A stretch of 64,000 bases of DNA from Kytococcus aerolatus. GTDB lineage: Bacteria > Actinomycetota > Actinomycetes > Actinomycetales > Dermatophilaceae. A model generated the notes under the pieces. That model saw only the letters and a list, made by a program, of their open reading frames with translations, was not told the origin of the DNA and searched no databases. The translations under genes were made by a program, and so were the position numbers. Of this stretch, positions 7,664 through 17,137 are shown piece after piece. How positions within the stretch are numbered: position 1 is the first letter of the stretch; every line of letters starts with the position of its first letter. The stretch lies in the NCBI RefSeq assembly GCF_900187395.1, contig NZ_FYEZ01000001.1, forward strand, positions 620,001 through 684,000, written 5' to 3'.

Positions 7664-9148
7664 TCAGGCGCCCAGCGCCTCACCCCACACGTCGGCGTCA
7701 CCGACGAGCACCATGACCCACCGGCCCCCCGCCCACCGCTGCCAGGCGGCCCGCATCTGGTCGGCCATCTCCGCGGCGCTGGTCTCCCCCAGGGAACCCA
7801 GCGTCCGGGCGCTGAACTCCGGCCCCACCCCGTCCAGGGTCAGCACCGCCGCCTCGTGGGCGAGGGTCTCGGCGGTGGCATAGCGCATGGGAGCGGTCAG
7901 GAGTGTGTAGTCCCGTGCGGCCGCAGCCGCCCGCGCGTCGAGCCCGTCGGGCACCCCGCGCAGCAGCCGCAGGAGCTCCCGCACCGCCGGAGCCGTGTCC
8001 GCCGTCGTGAAGCTCCCCGCCACCAGGAACTCCCCCACCCGGTGCCGAGGACGGAAGGCGGCCCGCATGCCGTAGGTCCACCCCTTCTCCTCGCGCAGCA
8101 CCTCGTCCAGCAGCGAGGTCGGGGAGGCCCCCACGTGGACCGCCAGCGGGGCGTAGGGGTGGAAGCCCCCCGGCTCCCGGCGGGTCGGTCCGAGCCACCC
8201 GAGGCGCACCTCGGTCTGGGCAGCACCCGACCGGTGGACGACGACCGTCTCCACCCCGTCCACCTCGATCCGGCGCCGGACGCCCTCACACACCGCGCCC
8301 CCGCCGGCCTGCGCGGCCTCAGCCTCGCCTGCACCGGCCTCCACAGCGGCGCCAACAGCCCCTGAGCGCTCCGCGGCCTCCGCCCCCACGACCGTCTCCT
8401 CCGGACCCGCAGCGGCGCCCTCACCGGCAACGGCAGCCGCCCAGGGGTCGATGAGGTGCTGCTGCACCCGGGCCACGGCCTCACCAGGAGCACCGAGGCC
8501 GCTCAGGTCCCCGGCCAGCACCACCCCGGCACCGTCGGGACGCACCCACCGAGCATGGTGCGCCCGGACGTCCGCGGCGGTGATGGCGCTGACGGTCTGC
8601 GCGGAACCCGCCCCCGGGCGCCCCTCCCGGGTGTCCTCGCCGTGCAGGAGCGTGGCGAACTCGCGCATGGCTCGGACGCTCGGGGTGGCCCGCTCCTGGG
8701 CGATGTCGAACAGTCGCCCCCGCACCTCTCGCTGCACCGCCTCGGTGGGGAAGGTGGGGCGCCCCAGCAGCTCCGCAGCCAGCCCCAGCGCGTCGTCCAG
8801 GTGGGAGGGGGTGCACTCCAGGCCGACCATCAGACCCAGCTCGGTGGAGCTCAGCTCGAGCCCCACCCCGGCCCGCTCGAAGGCCCGGGCCAGGGACTCG
8901 GCGTCGTGCTCCTGCGTCCCCTCGTCGAGCGTCGCAGCCAGGATCACGCTGAGCCCCTCCATCTCCCGGGGCTCCTCGACCCACGGCATCGGGACGACGA
9001 TCTCCAGCGCCAGCACCGGCTGCCCCGGGAGGTCGACCAGGCGCACCCCTCCGGCACCGGCCAGCGGCAGCAGCTGCGAGGCGGGGTACTCCCACGCGGC
9101 GGGCGCCCCCACCGGCGGGGCGACGGTCCGGTCGGCGGTGCTGCTCAT
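7664..9148 (-). CDS. M16 family peptidase, non-catalytic subunit
   Basis: A 494-residue M16B-type protein, the second subunit of a two-gene zinc peptidase. The HXXEH zinc motif is absent: the equivalent stretch reads LSVILAATLDEGTQ. The protein keeps the domain-2 signature LDEVLREEKGWTYGMRA that contributes substrate-binding Arg/Tyr residues in heterodimeric M16 enzymes. It is therefore predicted to complete the peptide chamber of the active partner encoded upstream. A ~50-residue Ala/Glu/Gly-rich insertion (about residues 240-295) separates the two halves and is unusual. The ATG at 9148 overlaps the stop of the catalytic subunit (ATGA), so expression is coupled. The same frame is open much further upstream, antisense to nothing and out of frame with the partner; that extension is not coding. 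Confidence 0.88.
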   Translation of the reverse strand: MSSTADRTVAPPVGAPAAWEYPASQLLPLAGAGGVRLVDLPGQPVLALEIVVPMPWVEEPREMEGLSVILAATLDEGTQEHDAESLARAFERAGVGLELSSTELGLMVGLECTPSHLDDALGLAAELLGRPTFPTEAVQREVRGRLFDIAQERATPSVRAMREFATLLHGEDTREGRPGAGSAQTVSAITAADVRAHHARWVRPDGAGVVLAGDLSGLGAPGEAVARVQQHLIDPWAAAVAGEGAAAGPEETVVGAEAAERSGAVGAAVEAGAGEAEAAQAGGGAVCEGVRRRIEVDGVETVVVHRSGAAQTEVRLGWLGPTRREPGGFHPYAPLAVHVGASPTSLLDEVLREEKGWTYGMRAAFRPRHRVGEFLVAGSFTTADTAPAVRELLRLLRGVPDGLDARAAAAARDYTLLTAPMRYATAETLAHEAAVLTLDGVGPEFSARTLGSLGETSAAEMADQMRAAWQRWAGGRWVMVLVGDADVWGEALGA

Positions 9149-10428
9149 GCGTCCTCCTGCGGGGTGTAGGTGATGACCTCGAAGGCTCCCGGCTGCCACC
9201 AGGTCGCCGCAGCACGGCGGACGTCCTCCTCGGTGACGGCCCGCACCCCGTCCAGCCACTCCCAGGCGGCGTGGGGACGTCCGTGGACGGTGGCGAACTG
9301 CCCCAGGACGTCGGCCCGCTGGTCGTGGTGGGCCAGCGCGGAGAGCCAGGACCGCTCCGTATCGGCCTGGACGGCCGCCAGGTCGTCGGCCCCCACGCCG
9401 TCCCGCCCGACCCGGACCAGCTCCTCGACGATGGCGTCGGCCACCTCCTCGGCCGTGTGCCCGTCGGCGACGTCCGCGATCACGAAGCCCGGCGAGACCC
9501 CCGCCGCGTTGCCCATGACGTGGCCGGACACCCCGTGGACCGACTCCTCGGTGCGCAGCAGCCGCTGGGTGAGCCGGCTGGAGGCCAGCCCGGCCAGGAC
9601 GTCCATGCCCACCGCCAGCGGCAGGTGGTCGGCGTCCAGCTCCCCGGGGGCGCGGAAGGCTACGTGGACGCGCTCCGAGGGCACCGCGTCCGGCACCCGG
9701 TGGTGCCGCGGGGCCGTCCCCTCCAGCGGCAGCAGCGGCGCGTGCGGGGCGGGCAGGAGCGGCTCCTCCGGGCGAGCCCACTCCCCGAACCAGTGCTCCA
9801 CCCGGGCCAGGGCGTGCTCCGGCTCGACGTCGCCCACCAGGGTCAGGACGGTGTTGTCCGGCCGGTAGTGCCGGGCGTGGAAGGCGTGGGCGTCCTCCAG
9901 GGTCGCCGCCGCGAGATCGTCCATCGACCCGATCGTCGAGTGGTGGTACGGGTGGTCGGCGGGGAAGAGCGCCTGCTGCATGCGGTGGAAGGCGTCCCCG
10001 TAGGGCTGGTTGTCGTAGCGCTGGCGCTTCTCCTCCACCACCACGTCGCGCTGGTTGTCCAGCGTGCCCTGGTCGAGCGCCTCCCGGAGGAAGAGGTGCC
10101 GGTCCGACTCCAGCCACAGGGCGAGGTCCAGCGCCCCGGCGGGCAGGGCCTCGAAGTAGTTGGTCCGGTCCAGCGAGGTGGTGGCGTTGGCCGATCCCCC
10201 GACGTCCATGAGCCGGGAGAAGTGCTCCCCCTTCGCCACACGCGGCGACCCCTGGAACATGAGGTGCTCGAAGAGGTGGGCCAGGCCCGTCCGGCCCGGC
10301 TCCTCGTGACCGCTGCCCACCCGGACCCACAGGTTGACCGCCACCACCGGGGCCGTGCGGTCGGGCTGGACCACGACGCGCAGTCCGTTCGGCAGGGTGT
10401 GCTCCTCCAGCGGCAGGTCCAGGGACAT
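9145..10428 (-). CDS. M16 family zinc metallopeptidase, catalytic subunit
   Basis: A 427-residue M16B peptidase with the inverted zinc motif HLFEH at residues 51-55 (His51, Glu54, His55). The further acidic ligand region is VVVEEKRQRYDNQPYG near residue 130. Such enzymes (pitrilysin/MPP type) degrade peptides inside a closed chamber. There is no signal peptide, so it is predicted cytosolic. It pairs with the downstream inactive M16 subunit (4-nt overlap). The start chosen is the ATG at 10428, preceded by TAGGGT at seven bases, consistent with a leaderless transcript. An in-frame ATG 30 nt upstream is less likely because it would place the hexamer inside the gene. Confidence 0.9.
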   Translation of the reverse strand: MSLDLPLEEHTLPNGLRVVVQPDRTAPVVAVNLWVRVGSGHEEPGRTGLAHLFEHLMFQGSPRVAKGEHFSRLMDVGGSANATTSLDRTNYFEALPAGALDLALWLESDRHLFLREALDQGTLDNQRDVVVEEKRQRYDNQPYGDAFHRMQQALFPADHPYHHSTIGSMDDLAAATLEDAHAFHARHYRPDNTVLTLVGDVEPEHALARVEHWFGEWARPEEPLLPAPHAPLLPLEGTAPRHHRVPDAVPSERVHVAFRAPGELDADHLPLAVGMDVLAGLASSRLTQRLLRTEESVHGVSGHVMGNAAGVSPGFVIADVADGHTAEEVADAIVEELVRVGRDGVGADDLAAVQADTERSWLSALAHHDQRADVLGQFATVHGRPHAAWEWLDGVRAVTEEDVRRAAATWWQPGAFEVITYTPQEDA

Positions 10429-10449
10429 GCGCGCCACCCTACGACGGAG

Positions 10450-10476
10450 CCCCCGCACCCTCGCGGGGTGCAGGGG
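10450..10476 (-). terminator. Hairpin terminator downstream of ndh
   Basis: GCACCC/GGGTGC arms extended by four C/G pairs across a one-base bulge lie 50 nt beyond the ndh stop, just before the M16 operon start. Confidence 0.5.
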
Positions 10477-10525
10477 CCTCGTCGGCGCGGTCAGCCGACC
10501 CGCCGGTCGACCTCACCGCATCGGG

Positions 10526-11869
10526 TCACTTGCCGAGCTGCTCGCGCTCCGGCACGGTGACCCGCTGGTTGCGGGCGTTGGCCACGGTGTTGCCGGCCCA
10601 GGCCACGAGCGTGGTCAGGCGGTTCTTCAGGCCCGGCAGGTAGGCCAGGTGGATGCCCATCCACATGAGCCAAGCGGGGATGTGCGTCATCTCGAACTTC
10701 TTGTCCGCCCCCAGGTAGCCCACGGCCTTGCCCTTGGCGATGACGGCGAAGGAGCCCTTGTCGAAGTACTCGTAGGGCTCGGAGGTGTCCAGCCCGATCG
10801 CCCGGCGCGCGATGGCGTCGGCAGCGTGGGCGCCGGACTGCATGGCGTTCTGGGCCACCCCGGGGAACTTCTTGAGGCTGATCATGTCGCCCACGACGAA
10901 GATCTCCGGGTGGTTGCCGACGGTGAGGTCCTCGTTGACCATGACGCGACCGGCGCGGTCCGTCTCGGCACCGGCCTTGTCGGCCACGACCTTGCCGATC
11001 GGGGCGACCTGCACACCGGCGGCCCAGATCTTCACGTCGGCCTCGATGCGCTCCTCCGGCTGGTCCTTCACCGAGAGGGTGATCGAGTCGGCGTCCACGT
11101 CGGTGGCCATGGTGTTGAGGCGGACCTCGACCCCGAGGTCCTCCAGCTGCTTCTGCGCCGAGCGACCGAGCTTCTCGGAGAAGGGCGGCATGACCTGGCC
11201 CATGCCCTCCACCAGGAGGATGCGGGACTCGCTGGTGTCGATGTGCTTGTACTGGCCGGCCAGGGTGTCGTGGCAGATCTCGGCGAGCTGGCCGACGAGC
11301 TCCAGGCCGGTCGGGCCGGCACCGACGACGACGAAGGTCAGCGCCTTGCGGGCGTCGTCCATGCGGCCGTCCGCGGCAGCCACCTCGGCACGCTCGAAGG
11401 CGCCGAAGATCAGGGAGCGCAGGTACAGGGCGTCCTCGACGGTCTTCATGCCCGGGGCGAACTCGGCGAAGTGGTCGTTGCCGAAGTAGGACTGGCCCGC
11501 ACCGGCGGCAAGGATCATGTCGTCGTACTCGAAGCGGGACTCGCCCTGCTCGGTCCTCGCGATGACGGCGCGGCCGTCGACGTCCACGTCGGTCACCTCG
11601 CCGAGGACGACGGTCACGTTGTCCTGCCCGGAGAGCACCTCACGGATGGTCGGCGCGATCTCCCCCTCGGAGATGATGCCGGTGGCCACCTGGTAGAGCA
11701 TCGGCGCGAACATGAAGGTGGGCGTCTTGCTCACCAGGGTGATGTCGACATCGGCGTCGGCCAGGGACTTGGCGGCCGAGATGCCGGCGAAGCCGGAGCC
11801 GACGATGACGACGCGGCGGCGGCCGGTGGGGGCCGCGGGGGTGTTGGCCATGGCGGGCTCAACGGACAC
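10526..11869 (-). CDS. ndh: Type II NADH:quinone oxidoreductase (NDH-2-like)
   Basis: A 447-residue single-subunit FAD enzyme that passes electrons from NADH to membrane quinone without pumping protons. Two dinucleotide folds are visible: VVIVGSGFAGISAAKSLA (FAD, near residue 20) and VVVGAGPTGLELVGQLAE (NADH, near 185). The sequence PEIFVVGDM near 315 is the usual FAD-ribityl motif. The C-terminus (IHLAYLPGLKNRLTTLVAW) looks like the amphipathic membrane anchor of NDH-2. The GTG start at 11869 is chosen because AAGGAG sits six bases upstream; an ATG 18 nt inside (at 11851) lacks this. The gene is monocistronic, with hairpins on both sides. Membership of the wider FAD-dependent oxidoreductase family is certain; the quinone specificity is inferred. 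Confidence 0.88.
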   Translation of the reverse strand: MSVEPAMANTPAAPTGRRRVVIVGSGFAGISAAKSLADADVDITLVSKTPTFMFAPMLYQVATGIISEGEIAPTIREVLSGQDNVTVVLGEVTDVDVDGRAVIARTEQGESRFEYDDMILAAGAGQSYFGNDHFAEFAPGMKTVEDALYLRSLIFGAFERAEVAAADGRMDDARKALTFVVVGAGPTGLELVGQLAEICHDTLAGQYKHIDTSESRILLVEGMGQVMPPFSEKLGRSAQKQLEDLGVEVRLNTMATDVDADSITLSVKDQPEERIEADVKIWAAGVQVAPIGKVVADKAGAETDRAGRVMVNEDLTVGNHPEIFVVGDMISLKKFPGVAQNAMQSGAHAADAIARRAIGLDTSEPYEYFDKGSFAVIAKGKAVGYLGADKKFEMTHIPAWLMWMGIHLAYLPGLKNRLTTLVAWAGNTVANARNQRVTVPEREQLGK

Positions 11870-11942
11870 GGGTGTCTCCTTGGTGATCGCGATGATTGGA
11901 CGCAGGGCGGGACGCGGGGTCCCACCACCACGGTACGCCACC

Positions 11943-11994
11943 CCCGCTCAGCGTGGGGCTTGCCCCGCGAGGCGATCCCCCCACGGTGAGCGGG
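11943..11994 (-). terminator. Imperfect hairpin after the SGNH lipoprotein gene
   Basis: The arms CCCGCTCA/TGAGCGGG (8 bp) continue, after a small internal loop, as GTGGGG/CCCCAC. The hairpin starts ten bases downstream of the stop at 12005. Confidence 0.45.
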
Positions 11995-12004
11995 ACCGGA
12001 CGGC

Positions 12005-13252
12005 TCAGTCGAGACCGGCCACGACCGCGTCCCCGAACCCCGGCACGTCCTCCACGAGCTGGCGGGAGAAGCCCTTCGCCCCCTCGGGAGCCAGGTGGAT
12101 GGCGTCGCGGCTGGAGCCGTCCCCCCACCAGGAGCCGAACCGGTCCACCGGGAAGTGCTCCACGCCGGCCGCCTCGGCCAGGCTCCGGGCGGCCTCCTGG
12201 CGGCGCTGGTCGTAGTCGCGACCCATCTCCTCCAGGGTGTCCTGGTGCGCCGGTGTGTAGGGCACCTCCGTGGTGATCACCGTGACCCCCTCGGACTCCA
12301 GGAAGTCCACCAGCTCGGTGAACTGCTCCACTGCCGCGTCCTGGGTGGTGGGGAAGCCGGGGAAGCCCCTCTCCCCCCGCTCCTCGGACGCCTTGCGGGC
12401 CGCTGCCTCGGAGATCCCCGGGTGGGTGATCTGGCCGTTCGCCAGGACGTGCGAGCCCTTCCGGAAGTTCAGGGTCTGCTGGAGCGGGTTCCCGTCCAGC
12501 GCCCACTCCACCTGGCCACCACCCTGGCGGTAGCGGAAGCGCAGGTCCCGGACGTCTCGCCGGCAGGTCGTCGCGTCCTGCGCCGTCCAGGTGTCCGCCG
12601 CAGGACGGTCGCACCCCTCCACCACGTGCGAGAACGGGGTGTGCTGCACCTCCCCCGAGTAGAAGGCGTCGTTCTCCGCCGCCCGGGTCGAGACGACGAG
12701 CACGGCCACGTCCGGCAGCTTGTCGATCGAGGCGGCATAGCGGGCCACCAGCGTGTTGACCCCCCAGCGGGCCCGGCTGCTCGCCGCGTTGAAGACGCTG
12801 ACCTCACGGCCGGCCTCCTCGGAGAGCAGCTCCCCCAACACCTCCGGGTCGACGCCCTGCTGGGTCATCGAGTCCCCGAAGAGCATGACGTCGTGCCTCG
12901 GCTGCAGGGTCAGTGCGTTGGTCATCGTCTCGAAGGCACCGCCGTGGGTGGGGGCCACGGGGATGCGCTGCTCGGCGATGAGCTCCTCGAGCTGCGCCGC
13001 GGTCACGTCGGCGGGGAGGGACTCGTTGAAGTCCGGCTGCGGAGCCAGCCCGTTGGGGCCCTTGGCCTCCTTCCCACCGGAGGCGTTCTTCCCGCCGGAG
13101 GCCTCGGGACCGGACCCCTCCGACGGCGAGGCCGGGCTGGCGCTGGTCGAGGAGCCCGTGGCGGAGGGGTCCTCCTGACCCTCTCCACACGCGGTGAGGA
13201 ACAACCCCACCGTCAGGATCGACACGGCCGCCTGCGCACCTCTCGAGTTCAT
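12005..13252 (-). CDS. SGNH/GDSL-like hydrolase lipoprotein
   Basis: A 415-residue lipoprotein. Residues 1-22 are a type II signal peptide with lipobox LTAC (Cys22). A Ser/Gly/Glu-rich linker to about residue 75 should hold the enzyme away from the membrane. The folded part carries the SGNH nucleophile block (MLFGDSMTQQG, Ser near 125) and a late D-x-x-H (GDGSSRDAIHLAPEG, near 380), which complete the expected Ser-Asp-His set. Similar proteins act as esterases or acyl-transferases on envelope polysaccharides, but the substrate cannot be read from the sequence. The ATG at 13252 is chosen over one 12 nt upstream because it starts directly before the basic N-region of the signal. No operon partner is evident. 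Confidence 0.75.
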   Translation of the reverse strand: MNSRGAQAAVSILTVGLFLTACGEGQEDPSATGSSTSASPASPSEGSGPEASGGKNASGGKEAKGPNGLAPQPDFNESLPADVTAAQLEELIAEQRIPVAPTHGGAFETMTNALTLQPRHDVMLFGDSMTQQGVDPEVLGELLSEEAGREVSVFNAASSRARWGVNTLVARYAASIDKLPDVAVLVVSTRAAENDAFYSGEVQHTPFSHVVEGCDRPAADTWTAQDATTCRRDVRDLRFRYRQGGGQVEWALDGNPLQQTLNFRKGSHVLANGQITHPGISEAAARKASEERGERGFPGFPTTQDAAVEQFTELVDFLESEGVTVITTEVPYTPAHQDTLEEMGRDYDQRRQEAARSLAEAAGVEHFPVDRFGSWWGDGSSRDAIHLAPEGAKGFSRQLVEDVPGFGDAVVAGLD

Positions 13253-13324
13253 GGGCGGCAGCATAAGCGCCGATCGTGGTGCCGGCCGGGCGCCCGCACG
13301 GGAGAGGCAGAAGGCCGGGACAGG

Positions 13325-13362
13325 CAGAAGGCCGGCCCTGACGGATCAGGACCGGCCTTCTG
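13325..13362 (-). terminator. Hairpin terminator downstream of tRNA-fMet
   Basis: A 17-bp stem with one C-A mismatch (13325-13341 with 13346-13362) and a 4-nt loop begins four bases after the tRNA 3' end. The upstream arm repeats GGCAGAAGGCCGG, also present just beyond it. Confidence 0.7.
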
Positions 13363-13365
13363 GAG

Positions 13366-13442
<77 letters not shown>

Positions 13443-13510
13443 TTGCGATCCCCAACACTAGGGGACGCATCGAACGTTTGCAAATCGGCCACGTGCAGGA
13501 CACCGGGTGT

Positions 13511-16500
13511 TCACCCCTTCGTCCCCTTCCACGATCCCTCCCGGTCGGCCGGGTCGATCGTCGCCCGGCCGCCCTCCGGGGCCGCCTCGGTGGCCCGCTC
13601 GATGGCATCGCGCAGCTTCTCCTGCGCCTTGCCGTAGCGCGTGAAGTCACCCTCCGCGAGCGCCTCGTCCGCCTCCGCCACAGCCTTCTCGGCGTCGGCC
13701 AGGGCCTTCGCGAGCGCCTCGGGGTCCTCGGGGTCCGGGGCGGACGAGGACCAGCCGTCCTCCGTCGAGCCCTTGCCCGACTCACCGCCGGACTCCTTGC
13801 CCGACTCCTTGCCCCACTCCTGGCCGGACCCACCGCCGGAGCCCTCGCCACCGGAGCCGGACCCCTTCCCGCTCCCGGAGCCGCTGCTCTCGGAGAAGAG
13901 CTGGTCGAGCGCGGAGTCGAGCGTCTCGCCCCACGCGAGCTCGTTGCCGAAGGAGACCACCACGAGGCGCAGCAGGGGGTAGCTCGAGTCCCCCGTGGAC
14001 TGCACGTAGATCGGCTCCACGTAGAGGATCCCGCCGCCCACCGGCAGGGTGAGCTGGTTGCCGAAGGAGACGTCCGAGCCCCGCTGCTGGTTGAGGCTCA
14101 GGAACTGCGAGAGCGTCTGCGAGAAGTCCGTCGACGAGTCGTTGGAGCTGGTGAGCATGTTCTGCATCTGCCCCGGGCCCGGCACGGAGGTCTCCCGCGG
14201 CAGCTCCAGCAGGCGCAGGTCCCCGTAGCCCTCCCGAGGCTCCCCGGCGTCCGCGCCGGCGTCGGCGTCCACCGCCAGGAAGCCGCTGAGGACCTCCCGC
14301 TCGCCGACCGGCTTGTAGGTGCTCGTCAGGGAGAAGCGGGGCTCCTCCTGCTCGGGCATCTGCACGCTCAGGTAGTAGGGCGGCTGCGTGTGCCCCCCGT
14401 CCTCCTGCGTCGGGTCGTCCGGCACGCGCCAGAAGTCCTGCCCGCCGAAGAAGGCGCCGGCACTGGTGACGTGGTAGCGCGAGAGCATCTCCCGCTGCGC
14501 CTTGAAGAGGTCCTGCGGGTAGCGCAGGTGGCTCATGAGCTCGCTGCCGATCTCGCTGCGCGGCCGGACCGTCCCCGGGAAGGCCTGCGACCAGGCCGCG
14601 AGCAGGGGGTCCTCCTCGTCCCAGGCGTAGAGCGTGACCTCGCCGTCGTAGGCGTCGACCGTCGCCTTCACCGAGTTGCGCAGGTAGTTCACCCGCCCGC
14701 TGGCGGTGGCGACGTTCGCGCTCGAGGCGGTCGTCCCGTCGGCCGTGGTGCGGTCCAGCTGGGTGGTCTCCGAGTACGGGTAGTGCGAGGTCGTGGTGTA
14801 CCCGTCGACCACCCACAGGACCCGGCCGTCGACGATCGTCGGGTAGGGGTCCCCGTCCAGGGTCAGCCACGGGGCCACCCGCTGCACCCGCTCCCGCGGG
14901 GTGCGGTGGTCCAGCAGCTGGGACTCGGCGTTGAACGCGTCGGCCAGCAGGAAGTTCGTCTCCTGGTACTTCACCGCGTAGGCGATGCGGTTGACCCAGC
15001 TGCCCACCGGCACGCCACCGTCGCCGTCATAGGTCGTGTTCGCCTGCCCGGTCGCCGACCCGTCCGGACGGTCGAGCTCCCGCGGGGCGGCACCCTCCGG
15101 GGCACCCACCACCGAGTAGACCGGCGAGGACTCCCCGAAGTAGATGCGGGGCTCGTACTCCCCCGCCAGATCCTGGGTGGGCGGGATGTTCTTCTCGGTG
15201 AAGACCGGCTCGCCCTTGCCCGACTTCTCCGAGGAGTCCGCGGCCACCAGGCCGAAGCCGTGCGTGTACACCGTGTGGTCGTTCACCCAGTTGCGCTGCC
15301 CGGCCGGCACCCCGTCCAGGTCGAGCTCGCGGACGGCCACGACCTGCTCCTCGGTGCGCCCGTCGACCTCGTAGCGGTCGACGTCGAGGGTGTCGGGGAA
15401 CTGGTAGTAGTTGCGGATGCCCTGCAGCTGCTTGACCGTGGGGCCGATGACGTCCGGGTCCATGAGCCGGATCCCGGGGATGGACTCGCGGTCCTCCGCC
15501 AGCGCGTCGGAGGTGGCCGCCGTGCGCGCGTCGTAGGGGACCACCTCCGCCCCCTCGATGCCGTAGGCGGCGCGCGTCGCGTCGATGCCGCGCTGGATGT
15601 ACGGCTCCTCCTTCGAGGCCTCCGAGGGGAGCACGACGATGCGCTGCAGCAGCGCCGGGTACACCCCGGTCCCCAGCAGCGAGGTCACCACCAGCAGCCC
15701 GGTGGCCGCCAGCGGAAGCCGCCAGGAGCGGGTCCGCGCCGAGTGGAGCACCACCAGGGCCACCACCACCGCGCTGGCAGCGAGGATCGCCAGCATCGGC
15801 AGCCGGGAGTGGACCTCGGCGTAGCCCGGGCCTGCCGTCCGCGGCCCCATCGCCGTGGTCGACTGCCAGCGCTGCACGAGCCAGTCCACGGCCTTCACGA
15901 CGAGGGACGCCGCGGTGAGCCCCGCCACCTGCCAGGCGGCCGCCCGGGTGATGTGTGCCCCGTCGTGCCGCCGGGCGAGGCTGATGCCACCCCACAGGTA
16001 GTGGGTCAGGACGTTGGCCACCAGCGCCAGCAGGAGCACCGCCAGGAGCACGTCCACCACGACCGCCACGAAGGGCAGGGTGAAGACGTAGAAGCCGACG
16101 TCGTGCCCGAACTCCGGGTCGGTCACCCCGAAGGGCTGTCGGTTGAGGAAGAGCAGGGCGTCCTGCCAGGAGGCCGCCATCGCCGCCCCGAGGAAGAGGG
16201 CCACGAAGGCCGGCAGCCCCAGCAGGGTCCACCGGGGCACGGCCTCGACCTGCTTCCGGTAGCGCTCCAGCGGGTCCGTCCCCGCCGCCAGGGCGCGAGC
16301 CGGTGGCCGCACCCGGTGAGCCGCCCAGATGGCTCCCGCCACCACCCCGAAGGAGAGCAGGGCACCCAGCAGGAAGAGCCCCAGGGTGGTGGCCAGCACC
16401 CGCCACTGGACCCCGAGGAACCCGACCGAGCGGTACCAGAGCACGTCCGTCCACAGCCGGGCCACCCACGAGCCCACCACGCTCAGGAGCAGGAGGACAC

Positions 16501-16558
16501 CGAGGAGGCCGACCACCCGGCCCAGCAGACCGGGGGAGCGCGAGGACGTGGACGCCAT
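13511..16558 (-). CDS. UPF0182 (COG1615) family large membrane protein
   Basis: A 1015-residue protein of the UPF0182 family, common in actinobacteria and without an assigned function. The first ~300 residues contain about seven membrane helices. Then comes a large, mostly extracytoplasmic domain with conserved blocks such as GQRNWVNDHTVYTHGFGLV and PVYSVVG, the latter within the family core. The C-terminal ~130 residues are a Ser/Gly/Lys/Glu low-complexity segment followed by an Ala/Glu-rich helix (ALAKALADAEKAVAEADEAL). This resembles the disordered linker and coiled tail of longer family members. AAAGG precedes the ATG at a workable distance. The gene is transcribed divergently from the PPA1309-family gene. 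Its order before a YlbL-type protein and a DUF2342 protein is conserved in actinobacteria (from memory). Confidence 0.9.
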   Translation of the reverse strand: MASTSSRSPGLLGRVVGLLGVLLLLSVVGSWVARLWTDVLWYRSVGFLGVQWRVLATTLGLFLLGALLSFGVVAGAIWAAHRVRPPARALAAGTDPLERYRKQVEAVPRWTLLGLPAFVALFLGAAMAASWQDALLFLNRQPFGVTDPEFGHDVGFYVFTLPFVAVVVDVLLAVLLLALVANVLTHYLWGGISLARRHDGAHITRAAAWQVAGLTAASLVVKAVDWLVQRWQSTTAMGPRTAGPGYAEVHSRLPMLAILAASAVVVALVVLHSARTRSWRLPLAATGLLVVTSLLGTGVYPALLQRIVVLPSEASKEEPYIQRGIDATRAAYGIEGAEVVPYDARTAATSDALAEDRESIPGIRLMDPDVIGPTVKQLQGIRNYYQFPDTLDVDRYEVDGRTEEQVVAVRELDLDGVPAGQRNWVNDHTVYTHGFGLVAADSSEKSGKGEPVFTEKNIPPTQDLAGEYEPRIYFGESSPVYSVVGAPEGAAPRELDRPDGSATGQANTTYDGDGGVPVGSWVNRIAYAVKYQETNFLLADAFNAESQLLDHRTPRERVQRVAPWLTLDGDPYPTIVDGRVLWVVDGYTTTSHYPYSETTQLDRTTADGTTASSANVATASGRVNYLRNSVKATVDAYDGEVTLYAWDEEDPLLAAWSQAFPGTVRPRSEIGSELMSHLRYPQDLFKAQREMLSRYHVTSAGAFFGGQDFWRVPDDPTQEDGGHTQPPYYLSVQMPEQEEPRFSLTSTYKPVGEREVLSGFLAVDADAGADAGEPREGYGDLRLLELPRETSVPGPGQMQNMLTSSNDSSTDFSQTLSQFLSLNQQRGSDVSFGNQLTLPVGGGILYVEPIYVQSTGDSSYPLLRLVVVSFGNELAWGETLDSALDQLFSESSGSGSGKGSGSGGEGSGGGSGQEWGKESGKESGGESGKGSTEDGWSSSAPDPEDPEALAKALADAEKAVAEADEALAEGDFTRYGKAQEKLRDAIERATEAAPEGGRATIDPADREGSWKGTKG

Positions 16559-16641
16559 GGAGGGACCTTTCCGACGGGTGGGGCCAAGGGTACGCAGCCC
16601 GCCCCCCGCACCCGGTGGCCGACCTGCGGGAGACTGGACCC

Positions 16642-17136
16642 ATGACGACTCCCCCCAGCACCCCCGAGATCGCCCCCGAGCTCCTGCAGGCCGCCCGCGA
16701 GACCGAGCGCCACGTGGCGGAGTCCGGCTGGGGCCAGCCCGACCGGGTCTTCGCCCTGGCCCGCACCGCCGACCTCGTGGCCGCCGAGCCCTCCCTGCGC
16801 GGCCAGCTGGGCGACGAGTCCGGCTACAGCGCGGTGGAGCAGGAGCTGCCCGCGGGCACCGAGCTCGTGGAGTTCCTCGGCCACACCCGCTGGCCGGAGG
16901 CGGTCGTGGGCTGCGCCCTGGCCGCCGAGCGCCGGATGACCGTGCCGCCCGCCCAGCGCGCCGCCGGGGCCGGGGACGAGCCGGAGGCCATCCGTCTGCT
17001 GGTGGCCGTGACCCGGCAGGGCGAGCGCGTCACCCTGCTGCGGATGGAGCAGCACGACCGGGACACCGACGTCGCCGTCGCCCACGACGCGGCCCGCGAG
17101 CTCGAGGACGCCCTGCTGGTCACCCTCGGGGACTGA
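16642..17136 (+). CDS. PPA1309 family protein
   Basis: A 164-residue cytosolic protein of a small actinobacterial family (PPA1309-type) without known function. Family-like segments are AARETERHVAESGWGQPDRVFALA at the N-terminus, ELVEFLGHTRWPEAVVGCALAAER in the middle and EAIRLLVAVTRQGERVTLLRM near the end. It is acidic and predicted globular, with no motif that suggests catalysis. The ATG at 16642 is preceded by GAGACT at six bases and has no Shine-Dalgarno, so it is probably leaderless. It is convergent with the PDZ/Lon gene; the two stops are only one base apart. Conserved position next to UPF0182 and YlbL genes suggests a shared envelope-related role, but that is inference. Confidence 0.8.
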   Translation: MTTPPSTPEIAPELLQAARETERHVAESGWGQPDRVFALARTADLVAAEPSLRGQLGDESGYSAVEQELPAGTELVEFLGHTRWPEAVVGCALAAERRMTVPPAQRAAGAGDEPEAIRLLVAVTRQGERVTLLRMEQHDRDTDVAVAHDAARELEDALLVTLGD

Positions 17137-17137
17137 C

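Noticed and set aside
13300-13345. Direct repeat GGCAGAAGGCCGG twice near the tRNA
   Set aside because: The second copy is simply the 5' arm of the tRNA terminator. Two copies do not make a CRISPR or an attachment site.
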